From Dama dama (taxonomy: Eukaryota; Chordata; Mammalia; Artiodactyla; Cervidae): 64,000 bases of DNA. The translations under genes and the position numbers were made by a program. This document shows, one piece after another, positions 1-10,850 of the stretch (its first letter is position 1; the number at the start of each line of letters is the position of its first letter). Where the stretch lies: contig NC_083703.1 of the NCBI RefSeq assembly GCF_033118175.1, forward strand, positions 80,344,501 to 80,408,500. The letters are read 5' to 3'. Under the pieces are notes generated by a model that made no database searches, was not told where the DNA came from, and saw only the letters and a program-made list of their open reading frames with translations.

Positions 1-696
1 CACGTCCCCTTCCAAGAGTATGTATTTGGCGAATACCCACGCCAGCTCCCACGCCCAGACCCCACGGCGTTCCCTGGGCCGTCTCCGGAGGGTGACCCCT
101 CTGTGTGACCCCACTCCACCTCTGACCCGCTCCAAACGTGGTACGTTCACTGTGTGGCCGAGAGGATAGTTTGAAAACGTGATGCGTCACTCACCTCCTT
201 CAGAACTCCTTCCGTGACTTAAAATGAAGCGTTTTATTTTCATTTCATGTCATTATAGCGGCTTCCTGGTCGTCTCATAGGACTTCCCAAGCACACCATA
301 CTCTAAGTTTCTTTTTCTGAATTCTTTTATTTATTCCTTGATGATTATTTATTAAATACCTACTCTGGCTGTAGATCCTCTGCTTCAACCGCATGCAAAT
401 AGGACCGATATTTAAATGATCACAGAGATAAACTGCCAGCTATGGTAAAATGATACAGAAGGAAAGCTCTAAGAGGTGACAGGGGAACTAGACTTCATCG
501 GCATGATCCAGGTGAACTTCACTGGCTCTTAAAATCTGGGAAACTTGTCATCGGCTTTTAGTACCTTGCTACTTTATTTTGACTTTTCAAAGAATTTGAC
601 TTTTAAGAATTCCAGATGTGGTTCTTCCCACAAAGAGCTGAGAGGCAACGGTTATCTCAACTTAATCTAGAGGAGGAACACCTAAGAACCCTCAAT

Positions 697-762
697 TAAA
701 AAAAAAAATTAAAAAAAAAACAAGTAGAAGAATAAAAAAGAGAAAGGGAAGGGAAGGAAAAA
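697..762. repeat. A-rich / purine-rich low-complexity tract
   Basis: Two runs of about ten A are separated by TT and followed by a G/A-only stretch of AAGGG and GGAAA words. No SINE or LINE body lies on either side, so this looks like local low complexity and not a retroelement tail. Confidence 0.8.
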
Positions 763-883
763 GCCAAGTAAGCGTACGAAGCATCAGATTTACTGCTGAG
801 GGAAGCGTCAGGGGCCATTTTATCTCATTTTGTTATTATTTAACGGCTGCACAAAAGAGAAGAGGCCCGAGTCCTCTGAGGAA

Positions 884-897
884 TAATGCATTAATCC
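884..897 (+). promoter_or_regulatory. Homeodomain-type motif cluster
   Basis: The palindrome TAATGCATTA overlaps a TAATCC word (the class bound by K50/OTX-type homeodomains), followed by CATTAG. A perfect CACGTG E-box lies 39 bp downstream at 936-941. The motifs are plain in the sequence. Binding is not shown, and such short words also arise by chance in AT-rich DNA. Confidence 0.25.
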
Positions 898-2824
898 TCA
901 TTAGGCCTCGTTCAGTTGGTGTGCTTTCTCCGCACCACGTGAAACAGGAAGAGATCCCTTCCCGAGAAGGATAAATGCGTTATCTCATAGCTCACCTACT
1001 CTGGAATACCTAATAGGCTGCGCTGGGAGTGTGTGTTGTTTATCATCACTGGAAAGGGCAAGACGGTTCCTATTGAGTCTGCTGGACCATGAGTGATTTA
1101 TGGCGCGCTTTACCCTCAACTGTTGGGAGAGGCAGCCACATGGGTAGGGTTCCATCTGTGCCATATGCAGCCCCTTTAATTAATGATTTATCTTATTATC
1201 TTCCTTCCTGAAAGAGAGGGGGAAAAGAAGGTTTTACTTCTATCAGTAAGACTACCACCAGCCAAAGAGGATCATTGTCTGAATCCCAGTGACAAACAGA
1301 TGATGGGGAACGTTCTGGGGGGAGGGAAATCCAAGGGGAAAACAGGCTAGCAAAACCCCTTGCTTCCTGAAGGAAACATTAGAAGGTGTTTCCTAATCCT
1401 GCCGCGCACAGGTCAACGTTTCCACACACACAGCACACACATCTGCTCACGTGTCCATAGAACAAGAGGGGAAATGTAAAGAGGCTCCTCTGGTTGAGGG
1501 AAGTCATTAATCCAATGGCTTGGCAGTTAGAAGCTTGAAAAAAGATGACTTCTTATTAACATGCAATTGTCACCACGTTAATAATGAAATATTGATCTGT
1601 TCCCGCTTAATGAAAATCAACTTATTCTAATTTACCCCTGGAAAGAGGACCACTTAGGGTCTCATTCCGACACCTTTGCATTGTCCATCTGTGTATTTTT
1701 CAATGGCATTTATTTGTTTTTGTCCATACGGCCGAGAACCAGAGAGGGAGAAGGGAACAATTCATATCAGGTCAACCCAATTTATTTTTCTTTCCTTCCT
1801 TCTTCGAAATTCAATTATTTGATTGAGCAAGGGAAACCTTCATGGGGACCTTATAACATACTAAGTTTTAATGGTGATTTTTATGATTAAATGATTACAA
1901 TCTTTGTCAGTAAAAATACTATTACATTAGAAACGCAGAATCTTAGATAATCATTAACAGTCCTAATCTATAGCTCGACATTTAGCTATTTACAGGCATA
2001 TACACATTGCAGTCAAGATTGAGTTCTCTTCATAAGATTTAAAGTCTGAACTGTGGAGAACAATTTTACATGGAGAAACTCTGTCTAATAGCCTATCTTA
2101 ATTAGGTGCCAATTTTGTGAATTATTTCAGTTTTACAGTCACAGTTTTTCTACTCATTTGTTTACCTGTGATTTTGAAATTATCTGTGAAGCAATCTCCT
2201 TTGGATAATATGGAAATGAGCCAGTGACTATTGCCTTCTGAAAAGGTAGATCATTTTTACTTACAATTTAAAACGTAGATACTTTAAGGTCAGGCCTCTG
2301 TGGAAAGAATAATTCACAAGGGCTACGCTGTTATTTCACACTTGTACATTTATTACCCAGAGGCACACACCGAGTTGTGTGTGTGCATGCGTTTACCAGT
2401 GAAGTGGCTCTTATTACTTCTGTTAGATGTTGTTGCAAGGAGGGTCACATAAACATTTATATAGGTTTTAGAAAACAGTTGTTACTGAGGAAGAACCTTT
2501 TTGTGTTTACACAAATTCAGAACAAAGAAACATCGCTAAAGCTTCCCGTAATTGACATGTGGGCGTGTTTTTCAAGTCACTGACTGGAAGAAGTGAGTGT
2601 CTGAGATTTATTTTTGACAGGACTTAAATTACTGGTAGCCCGACACATTTTTGAACAATTACTAGACGCGGAGGTGTTTAAAGTAATGGGTACTGTTTGT
2701 CTGAGGGATGGGGAAGTTTCAAAACCGTTAGAACAAAACAATTTTCCTTTTGATTAGTAAGATGCTAACACTTACATTTATATTACTAAATTCACATACA
2801 CAGTTGACGCCTCAAATGATAGTT

Positions 2825-2856
2825 TTATTTTGTTTTGTTTTGTTTTGTTTTGTTTT
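2825..2856. repeat. (TTTTG)n microsatellite
   Basis: About six tandem copies of TTTTG, nearly perfect, with unique DNA on both sides. The strand is arbitrary. Confidence 0.95.
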
Positions 2857-3703
2857 CTCGGAATGAAAGTCGCATTTAAAGAGAAAAACCCCTCCGCGTG
2901 ACGACCTGGCGATCCGGGGATTCAGGAGCGGACTGGGCCTCCGCTCACCGTCAGGTCTCTCCTGCCTCTCGCGCTTGCAGACCAGTCCCCAAAGTACGCA
3001 GCGCAGAGAGCCTTGTTCTGCGTTGTTTCAAATGTCTCACAAACCGGGGCTTCGTGTTCATTAATTAGTGACTATCTTTAAGGAGCTCCTAGACATTGTT
3101 GAGCCAGTCATCTGAACTCCAACTGGAAAATTAAAATTCACAATTCAGAAACTGCTCGCGTCCCCAAAAGATTAAGCATCTACAGCTGCCGTAATTGGCA
3201 ATGCGTCGATGTTTCAAGTGATCCAAAAAAGTCAAAGCAGTCGTTTCCTCCCTGCTTCTTTCCTGTTGGTGCCTCTAATGAAAATAGAGGCCTGCAGGGT
3301 TTCCAGCCCTCTTCTTTAGTTGTTATTGCGACTTCAAAAGGAGAGCAGGCTTCTGGGGTGGGGACTGTCACATGGACCTACCTGTGCTTGCAGTTCTTAA
3401 AGGTGCAGGTCAGGAAAACCTAGAGCTTGCTTTTTGATCAGACAAACACTGACGATGCATTTTATCACCCCTCCAAGATCTTTTTCCTCTCCCCTGGGTC
3501 CAGAGACATCCATGAAGTCATGTCCTCTGACGACTCCTAGAGAATGATTCAGTACTGAATGTATTTCTCTCTCAAAAACCAAACCAAAATAAATAATCCA
3601 AAAGAACCCAAACACACACACACCACACAAAAACACCCTCAAAATCCCTTTTGTCTTTTTTTATGGGAGACACAAAGAACTTTGCATTTGCCAGGGTTTA
3701 GAT
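2857..3703. other. Unique noncoding DNA
   Basis: No gene or recognisable interspersed repeat. It begins with a moderately CpG-containing part (about 2890-3000) and includes a CA-rich patch at 3610-3636. The two short minus-strand frames here show no domain. Confidence 0.5.
3610..3636. repeat. CA-rich simple repeat
   Basis: Imperfect ACACAC / CACCACAC tract of about 27 bp. Confidence 0.8.
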
Positions 3704-3915
3704 CATTTGTTCTCAACCTGGGGGTGATTTAGGCCACTCCCCCGGGGTCATTTGGCAATTTCTAAAGATATTTGCAGTTTTCAGAACTGGGGACTTGCTG
3801 CTGGCTTCCAGAGGGGAGAGGTTGGGGATGCTGCTAAACATCCCACAGGACAGTCCCCACGACAAAGAATTATCTGACTCCAAATATGCCTGGTGTCCAA
3901 GCTGAGCAACTCTGG
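3704..3915 (+). mobile_element. MER20 (hAT-Charlie nonautonomous DNA transposon)
   Basis: It opens with a TTCTCAACCTGGGGGTGATT-like terminus. It then has the MER20 core words TTTGGCAATTTCTA, GGGATGCTGCTAAACATCC, ACAGGACAGTCCCCAC and CAAAGAATTATCTG, and closes with a degenerate inverted terminus ending near 3915. Length is close to the full family length of about 220 bp. No clear 8-bp target duplication remains. It has no coding capacity. Confidence 0.88.
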
Positions 3916-4740
3916 TGGAGAGGCAGGAGGTAATGTGGGTTCGGGAATGTTCTGTGCTTCCATGCTGCTCTGGGTGCTGGGAATTTTTCCCCCTGACCTA
4001 CACATCCAGATCAAGAAGTATCAAGAATGCTAAATCGGGTAGAAACAGTAGTTTAGGACGTCATTATCCTTCCAGTAGATGGAGGACATGTCTTTAAAGT
4101 TACACAGCCCATGTTCCCAGCTTCTTTAAAAGAACATAATGTGCAAATAAATATGAGTAGAAAGAGAATGTTCAGTGCAGACAACAAAGCAATACTGATG
4201 TGGCCATATTAACACCCACCCTGGGGGAGGGGCGGGGCTCCGACTACTTCCCATCTTAGAAGTGAGCCCTTTACCAGTGCTGCTCTCCGGGGCTCACGGG
4301 AGCCCTGGGAGGTGGGGTTACGAGGAGTAGACCTCACTCTCAGTAGGATTTCTGTCCCCTCCTTATTTTGTAAGCTTGCACAATAAGATTTTCCTACTAG
4401 TCTCCTTAGTCCTCACTACAACAGGAGAGAGTGAATCTAAATGATGTATTGTTCCTATCCTATTTCTAAGAACTCATGAAATCCATAAACTATCCATAGA
4501 TTTTAATCAATATGATGAAAAATAACTGCTTTGGCTTCATTCCCCTCTTCTCAGATGGATATTTTGACATCATCCCTGGATGGTTTTCCAAAATTACATT
4601 GGAAAGTCAGTATTAGGCATTTGGAAAGTACAGGAATTGTGTGAGACTGGGACATTTCCTCTGGTTCACTGTGGGTCAAGCAGGTAAATTTTCTAGAAGG
4701 TGAGAGATTATCAACCTTGGGGAGGAAAGGAACATTTCTT
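3916..4740. other. Unique noncoding DNA
   Basis: Nothing recognisable apart from one CTCF-like word, CCAGTAGATGGAGG at 4072-4085, which has a mismatch at a core C. No exon-like open frame. Confidence 0.5.
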
Positions 4741-4834
4741 CCATGCATCCTTTCATCCACCCATCCTTCCATCTATCCATTCATTCATCCAACTATCCAT
4801 CCATACTTCCATCCATCCCTTCCTCCATCCATCA
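4741..4834. repeat. (ATCC)n tetranucleotide microsatellite
   Basis: CCATCCATCC-type repeats, interrupted by TTCC and ATTC variants, for about 94 bp. The short minus-strand frame that reads through its left edge is a by-product of the repeat. Confidence 0.93.
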
Positions 4835-5519
4835 GTCCAGCTTTTGTCTTCTTCCATCCACACAAATGGATAGAAACACATCTGAAATAAATTCAACAAA
4901 GATTAGGAATTATTTCTAGAAGCTGGAATGTTAGATGACTTTTAAATTTTCTTCTTTATAATTTTTATTGCTTAAGCATAGTAAGTATGAGTCATTTTTA
5001 ACAATGAGATTATTATTTTTTAAAAGGAAGATGGCGAAATGAGATGAGCTAATGGACACTTTTCAACAGTCCAGGAAAACTGTCTTAATAGTTAAAAAGA
5101 GTGCTTCCCATCTTCTATTAACTCTGTTCTGCCAAGTTTAAAAAAAAAAAAAATGGTCTATTTTCAGTTTGGGGTATAGGCTGATTGATGTAACTTTTCA
5201 TTCTGAAATATGTATGTTTAATTATAGTTTTCCACTGACCTCAGTGTTTGTTACTTTCACTATACATTAGCTAAAAGTAGAGACCATTTATCACAAGGAT
5301 TGGTTGCAGGATTTCTCTGGGCCGTGATTTTGCTACAGACAATGAGATTTCCAAAGAAATGAAAGATGCGTTTCCAAATTTTAAGGAATCTGTGTGCAGT
5401 CTGACAGTAGAGACAAGAAATGAAGGAATGATCTTTGCCTTACCAATCTTGGTTTATAAGTGACATGTGTGTAACTTTTCATACCTTGATAACTGTCTTG
5501 GTAAACTCTTTTTCATCTT
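4835..5519. other. Unique AT-rich DNA
   Basis: No gene or interspersed repeat recognised. A 13-base A run near 5140 has no flanking direct repeats and no SINE body. Confidence 0.5.
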
Positions 5520-5790
5520 TTTAAATTTCTGGCCAAATGTCACTTCTTCAATGGAACTCTCCTTGACTACTCCTTGTGAAGTTAAATGTTTCCTCCTCTG
5601 ATTGAAAAGTTCAATGTTTCCCTTTTTTTTCACTGTCTCTTAATATACCTAGTGTATGAAAAGTATCCCATTGCTGAAATTATGTCCTTGCAAGTCTGTT
5701 CATCTACTGGATTTTGACTTCCCATAGGGCAGGAGACAGGATCCATTGGTCTGTGTGTCCCCAAGACTTCTCGTAGGGCCTCAGTTACTC
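5520..5790 (+). mobile_element. L2 LINE fragment, sense
   Basis: It contains the L2 3' region in sense order: a CTGGCCAAATGTCACTTCTT-type start, then TCCTTGACTACTCC, then a CCCATAGGGCAGGAGACAGG-type 'gggcagggac' block followed by TCTGTGTGTCCCCAAGAC. It is strongly diverged and has no coding capacity. Confidence 0.65.
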
Positions 5791-6091
5791 GCCAGGAAAT
5801 GAGCTGGCCAGAAAGCCAGTCAGAAGGAGACCGGTGGTGTGAGATTGTAAAAATCAGAGAAATGTGTAGAAGGTCTAGGTAACAGTGAGCTTGGTAAAAC
5901 TTCAGTTTTTTTGGGAAGTTCAAATTTACACTGGCCAAACAGGGAGACAAAACTTGCAAAACAATCAATGAAGAAAACAGCGATTCCTGTTTTTATTGAG
6001 TTTCAGGGACTTATAATAAAGGAATATTCAAGTTTGGAAAAAGCTTCATGGGAAATATAGGTGTTAGTAATTTTGTAACCAAAAAATTAGG
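5791..6091. other. Unique noncoding DNA
   Basis: Nothing recognised between an L2 fragment and a MIR. It is covered in part by a 112-codon minus-strand frame that runs back into the L2 and has no recognisable domain. Confidence 0.45.
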
Positions 6092-6292
6092 GCATACCGT
6101 CTCTGTGCCAGGGAGGGTGCCGAAGGGGTCAGCTCATGCATCACTCCTTTTTCAACAGAGGTAGATGTTACTAGGCCCATTGTACAGATGAAGCAGTTGA
6201 GATTCAGGGAAGTCACACAGCCCGTTGGCCAGAGCCCCAATCTCTCCCAAGGTATTTGGCCTTGAAGGTCAATGTTCCTCCCCCTCAACCAC
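6092..6292 (+). mobile_element. MIR SINE fragment
   Basis: MIR words in sense order: CTCTGTGCCAGG, then CCCATTGTACAGATGAAGCAGTT (shortened here from the usual 'attttacagatgaggaaactg' block), then AGTCACACAGCCCG and GGCCAGAGCCCCAATCTC. Typical old, diverged copy. Confidence 0.75.
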
Positions 6293-6839
6293 AGCTGTTT
6301 CATGTCCTCTCTGTCCCTGGCATTTCCTCCGTGTGGAAAGCTTTGAAAAGGCTCCAGTCACATTTTGAAATTCCATGACAAAAAATTGAATGTCGTCCAA
6401 AGCATAGTTTAGGATTTAAACATCCCTGTCAATCCTGGCTGTCATCACCAGGAGATTTTTATCCCAACAATAGATCACTGTGATGTGCTTGGCCTGAAGG
6501 GCCCTGGGCTGTTAAGATAGGAATCTATTGAGTAATGCAAATAAATTTAAAAAAAGACAGGTAGTCTCAGACTTTCATTATTGCCTTCTCTGCCATCAGG
6601 CTCACAGTCAGCTCTGAGCAAAACATACTCCTTTTTACCATTTTAATAATCTGTGCAATGGGGATGAGAGAGCGTGGGGTTTTCATCCAGCTGGTGTTTT
6701 AATCACTTCAATGATTCATGTAGTTTTTTAACACAGATGTGACTGGAGTTGAAGGAATAAATAAGGACACCAAGGAGATTTGCAGTCAGATTATGGAAGC
6801 GCCAGTCGCTGAGCTAACAAAAGAGCCTGGTGACAAGTC
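6293..6839. other. Unique noncoding DNA
   Basis: No exon, RNA gene or recognised repeat. Confidence 0.5.
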
Positions 6840-7690
6840 TAGAGTACCAGTCTCGGACATAAGTAACTGTGGGTAGATAGGGAGAAGGAGCATCGCAAGT
6901 GCAGAGGCCCCAGAGGGAAGTGGGTTTAGGCAGAGTGTTCTAGAAACAGAAAGCAGTCTGATGTGTCTGGTGTGTCTGGTGAGAACACAGCTGAGACCTG
7001 AGGCTGAGGATGGGCACAGGGGTAGGGTGGTCAGCGGACCCAGATCACAGGGCACTGAGGGCGTCTTGGGATGTGGGACTTTCGGTGTTAAAATCAGGAG
7101 AGCCCTGCATGAACTCGGACAGGGTGGTCACCCTCGGCAGCAACCAGGTTACCCCAGCCCGGGTAGACCATGCAAGGAGTTTGGACCGTCCTTTTTGGGC
7201 AGCGAGAGAGCATGGATGTGTTTCAAGCCGGCAAACCCTCAAGGCCGTTCTGCAGGCAGACTGAATCTCCTGCTCTGTGTTTTAGGCAAGCCACCCACCC
7301 CTCCTGACCTTAGTCTCCTTATTGGGAGTAAGAGGCGGTTACCCCAGATGGCCCTCAAGGTCCCTGTCAGCTCGGAGATACTATGACGCTTTCCATTTCT
7401 TTCTGTGGATGGGACAGGACCATGAGGAGGTTCTGAGCAAAGGAATAACTCAATTATCTTTTCAAGGAAGGCTAATCTGGCAGTAATGTACAAGATTCTT
7501 TGTAGCAAAGAAACATCTGAAGAGAACCATTGAGATACTGTAACAATCTAGTCAAGAGATGAGGGGAGTATGGACCAGGGCGTGAACAGAAAGGATGATG
7601 GAGACAGGAAGGAAGGATGCAGGGACAGTAACAGGAAAAATGGCAGGACTTGATAACCGATTGCATATAGCTGGTGATGGAGTTAGTGAA
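6840..7690 (-). mobile_element. L2 LINE fragment, antisense, interrupted
   Basis: Read on the plus strand, 6840-7125 carries the antisense L2 words GCAAGTGCAGAGGCCCCAGA and GGGACTTTCGGTG. After a MIR-like block, 7425-7690 carries the next L2 words in order: GAGCAAAGGAATAACTCAATT, ATCTGGCAGTAATG, GTCAAGAGATGAG, GTATGGACCAGGG and CTGGTGATGGAGTTAGTGAAG. The correct order suggests one ancient L2 with a later insertion. The frames through it are noncoding shadows. Confidence 0.6.
7255..7400 (-). mobile_element. MIR-related SINE fragment, antisense
   Basis: It shows the antisense order of a MIR tail: TGTTTTAGGCAAGCCACCC, TTAGTCTCCTTATTGGGAGTAA, then AGATGGCCCTCAAGGTCCCTGTCAGCTC. The last block is typical of MIR/CR1-derived 3' ends. 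It splits the L2 around it. Confidence 0.5.
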
Positions 7691-8890
7691 GTACGGTTTC
7701 ATTCATTTACCCTCGTCTTCAACTTGCTGGGTGTGTGTCCGCATGTTGGACGCTGAGGATGTGGGGATGAGACAGACCTTGACTTCGTGAAGCTCACAGT
7801 CTCGTGGAGAAAACCAGTGTCAGGCTGCACATTCCAGATGTGCTCAGTGCTCTGAAATGAGTGAGGATGCTTCACAAGTGACGGGTGGAGGCCAGAGGGC
7901 AGGGAGACCCAGACTAGAAGTTGAGAAGGCTCACTGAGATGAGTGATCTTAAAGCTCACAACTAAGATGTTAGGAGTGAATTAGGCTGATGGTGGGAGGA
8001 GGGCAGACCAGGAGAGAGCAAACCTCAGAGAGGAACTCTCTGGACTCTAGGACAGAACTTACCAAGGACAGGATGCCAAAAAAAGTTGGCACATTTGATG
8101 GACTTAGAAACGTCTGGTGTGGCTGAGGACTAGAGAAAGTGAGTGTTAGTCACTCAGTCGTGTCTGACTCTTTGCGACCCCATGGACTGTAGCCTGCTAG
8201 ACTTCTCCGTCCATGGAATTCTCCAGGCAAGAATACTGGAGTGGGTTGCCATTTCCTTCTCCAGGGGATCTTCCCGGCCCAGGGATGGAACCCAGGTCTC
8301 CTGCACTGCGGACAAATTCTTTACCATCTGAGTCACCAGAGGATCCTGAAAGGTTGGACAGGGTCAAATTATAAAAGAGACTGCCAGACACAAACCCATG
8401 TTGGACACAATTCTGAGAGCAATGGGGAATCCTTAAAGAAAGGGTCATAAACAGGACCCCCTGTACTGAGTTTTGAATATTTGTATCAAGGAGATTAGTG
8501 GTATTCCTAAGGGATCTGGGACTCAGAGGTGAGTGTACAGATACATTTTGGTGGAAAAGCAGGAGAGAACAAAGGAATAATGTGACCAGTTGGAAATAGT
8601 CCCCAGGGTATCGGAGATATGGAACCATAAGCTTGGCAGAAAGATCAGTGGTAAAAATAATACCATCAGGGTCATGATGGAAAAGCCAATCAGAAGGGAG
8701 GAAGACTCAGGAGGTTTGGGTACATGGAAGCCAAAAATGAGTCACTCAGAAGGGGCAGTGGAGACATCAAATGCTGAACCAAAGTCAAAGAAAAACAAAG
8801 CCTGACTAAAGGCCAGTAAGTGTGGCAATTAATAGATCATTTGTTATCTCTGAAAAGGAGGTTAGTGACTAATGTTTGGATTACATCACT
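7691..8890 (-). mobile_element. L2 LINE fragment, antisense, split by Bov-tA
   Basis: It starts with the L2 3' terminus in antisense (TTTCATTCATTTACC, then CTTCGTGAAGCTCACAGTCT). It continues past the SINE at 8145-8347 with AGAGCAATGGGGAATCCTTAAAG and later CATCAAATGCTGAACCAAAGTCAAAG and TGACTAAAGG. About 1 kb of L2 without the SINE is one of the longest old repeats in the window. No intact reading frame. Confidence 0.6.
8145..8347 (-). mobile_element. Bov-tA SINE
   Basis: Ruminant-specific SINE with a tRNA-derived head carrying pol III A and B boxes fused to a Bov-A body, which is itself derived from BovB; mobilised by BovB machinery. Plus-strand reading shows GTTAGTCACTCAGTCGTG, GGACTGTAGCC, GAATACTGGAGTGGGTTGCC, CCAGGGATGGAACCCAGG and CTGAGTCACCAG. 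The B box has lost its CpG (GGTTCCATCCC), as expected of a methylated older copy. It is inserted into L2. The open frames on both strands across it are repeat shadows. Confidence 0.96.
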
Positions 8891-9629
8891 TTGGACAAAA
8901 TTAATAATGAATTTCCTGATATTCACTTGCAAAAATGCAATGGAAACTGGCTACTCACTCTCCCTGTCTTTTCTGAAAATTCTCAAATTTGCAACCACTT
9001 TAATCTTCTCTGAGTACTGCAGCAGAAGATTGAAATGTGCTCTGTGTACAATGCGGGTACGTTTTTGTTACCCAACCCCTCATCTTTCAGGTGTTTGGAA
9101 TGTCAGTGTCTTGGACTTCCTGAATGCCTAGGCATGGAGTTCACCCGACGGCCTCAGGGGGCTGAGCCGTAAGAAGGAAAGGGGAACGAAGTGAGGGGTT
9201 TATATCATCACTAATCTAACGTTACACTAGCAATATGTGTGCAAATATTTACAAAGAGACATTTCTATAAGCCAAAGATCTAAACCCCAGATCTAAAAAC
9301 ATGTGGGGACAGAGCTTTACTATTAGGGAGATTACTCAAAATAGGGAGTATAATGTGGATTTAAGCACTTCATTTCAATAGCATTGATTCCTAGGCATTT
9401 TTTAACACTTGAAATATCAAGTAATACTTGTTTGTTGTAAGAAGTTTGCCAAGTTCAGAAAACTGTAATTTGCCTGACATATACTAGACACTCTTTAAAT
9501 GTTTCATGAATGAATGAATGAACAGAAATGATTTAAAACAACAGTGGATTGGAGGACGTAGTCATATGGAGGACATAATCGTATTCAGGGTTTTGCCATG
9601 TTAACAACATTATATTTGGCCTTTGAGCC
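8891..9629. other. Mostly unique DNA with an L2 tail
   Basis: No gene. Around 9475-9535 there is a sense L2/MIR-type tail with tandem ATGA words. At 9550-9583 an imperfect 17-bp tandem repeat of GGAGGACRTARTC is visible. Confidence 0.5.
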
Positions 9630-10240
9630 TTAGGGAGTTATAGGCTTTAATCAGGGGATTTTATAGACAGATTGTCTTTAAAACATTACTCCGGCTGCCG
9701 TGTTCTGGATGTCTTGCAGTAAAATGTGGCTGAATGCAAAGATGCTGTGAGGAAGCTAGTTCGGTAGGAAGGTGGGGAAAATGATAGCTTGGACTAGGCT
9801 ATTGGCCATAGAGATAGAGCGCAGTGAGTGGAAGGAGATACACTTAGCGGGTAAAGTCAATAAAACTTGGGTATTTTGTCAACAGAGGGGCTACTGGGAA
9901 TGACAGAGGGGGGGAACCGCTAAGTGTGAGATCATTGTGAGATGCTGGAGAGCTGTGAGGAATACCCTGAGTGCTCACTACACTGAGTTCACCACTCAGA
10001 TATGTCAGCTTGAACATCCCAGCCAGTAGGATGTCATGATGCCCTGGCAGTGCGCCCGCTTGTCCAGAGAGAGAATATAAAAACCCAGAGGAAGGCCAGT
10101 CTTCAAAGGGGTCAGGGAGAAAGAACCCACCGAAGCGCGGGGAAGGAGCCTTCAGAAAGGTTAGAAGGAAATCAAGGCAGGTTGGCTTGGCAGGTGGGAG
10201 ACAAAGCGAAGAGTGTTCCAAGAGGGCAGGAGCGGTAAAC
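9630..10240 (-). mobile_element. L2 LINE fragment, antisense
   Basis: Words in antisense L2 order: AAAACATTACTCCGGCTGCCGTGT (shortened from 'aagatcactctggctgctgtgt'), ATAGCTTGGACTAGGCTATTGG, GAGCGCAGTGAGTGGAAGGA, CATCCCAGCCAGTAGG, and a GAGAATATAAAAACCC to GAAAGGTTAGAAGGAAATC block. It runs directly into the CpG-rich block downstream. The 147-codon minus-strand frame over it resembles no known protein. Confidence 0.6.
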
Positions 10241-10545
10241 CCTGCCGGGAGCTCAGGAGGCGCCAGCGGGCCAGGGCCCCGCCGCACGTGGCCACGGGGA
10301 GCTCTGGGGTGAACGCAGCAGAAGCACCCTCAGCGGCCCCTGGGAGGAGAAGCCAGGTTGGGCGGGCGGAGGAAGGCGCGGCGGCAAGAAGGAAGCGCGG
10401 CGGTGCGGCCACCGCCCGTGGGCTGACAGACGGCAGTGTGGCTCAGTGCTGCGGTCACCCTGCGCATTCGGGACCCGCAGAGGAGATATCCGGGATGCAC
10501 GACCCCAAGCGCTCAGCTGCCGCGTGGGGTGGGTGCCAGGTGCTC
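10215..10545. promoter_or_regulatory. Orphan CpG-island-like block
   Basis: I count roughly 30 CpGs in about 290 bp (10240-10530), including dense GGCGCGGCGGC and AGCGCGGCGG clusters, in DNA near two-thirds G+C. This meets the usual length, GC and observed/expected criteria for a CpG island. Flanking DNA is CpG-poor. Open frames cross it on both strands, but GC-rich DNA lacks stops and no domain is visible. It could be an enhancer, a lncRNA promoter, or an unmethylated remnant. Confidence 0.55.
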
Positions 10546-10644
10546 TTGCAAATAGCTGGAGCTCGTGCGTGTAGCTAACTACGTGGATATCAACCAGGCC
10601 TGTGCTGTGAGGAAGTCACAGTAAAGGTGTAAATAAAAAGAACC

Positions 10645-10850
10645 GCTTGCTGAGAGCTGACTCTGTGCCCCGTGCCCTGCTAACCCCTACCTGCTGTCTC
10701 TCACTGAATTCTCACAAGAGCATCCCGAGACTTGTATTAACCCCTTGTTACAGAAGGGAGAACCGAGGCCCGCAAAGGTCACGTGCCCAAGAACACACAG
10801 CTGTGAAGAGGATCCTGACCCTGGTTGGTCTGGTTCCAAATCCAGGTCGA
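10645..10850 (+). mobile_element. MIR SINE fragment
   Basis: Sense MIR words: GCTGACTCTGTGCCCCGTGCCC, TTCTCACAAGAGCATCCCGAG, CCCCTTGTTACAGAAGGGAG, GCCCAAGAACACACAGCTGTGA and TTCCAAATCCAGG. Good coverage of the family core. Confidence 0.8.

Larger units (their letters stand above)
1..2824. other. Unique noncoding DNA, possible regulatory segment
   Basis: I see no exon and no recognisable interspersed repeat. The only low-complexity part is an A-rich patch near 697-762. The DNA is AT-rich and contains several homeodomain-type words: TAATGCATTA at 884-893, TAATCC at 892-897, TTAATTAATGATTTAT near 1177 and TTAATCC near 1507. There is also a CACGTG E-box at 936-941. Lack of repeats together with clustered TF-type words suits a conserved noncoding element, but this is inference only. 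Short open frames here show no domain. Confidence 0.45.

Noticed and set aside
4072..4085. CTCF-like word CCAGTAGATGGAGG
   Set aside because: The mismatch hits the invariant C of GGC; too weak to list as a site.
8143..8628. Open frames of 60-143 codons with phrases such as ATHSSILAWRIPW or EYWSGLPFPSPGDLPDPGIEP
   Set aside because: These peptides recur at every Bov-tA copy in both strands. They are translations of the SINE and not genes.
10213..10578. 121-codon frame across the CpG-rich block
   Set aside because: Open because of composition; low-complexity arginine/alanine-rich translation without a recognisable domain. Kept only as a CpG island.
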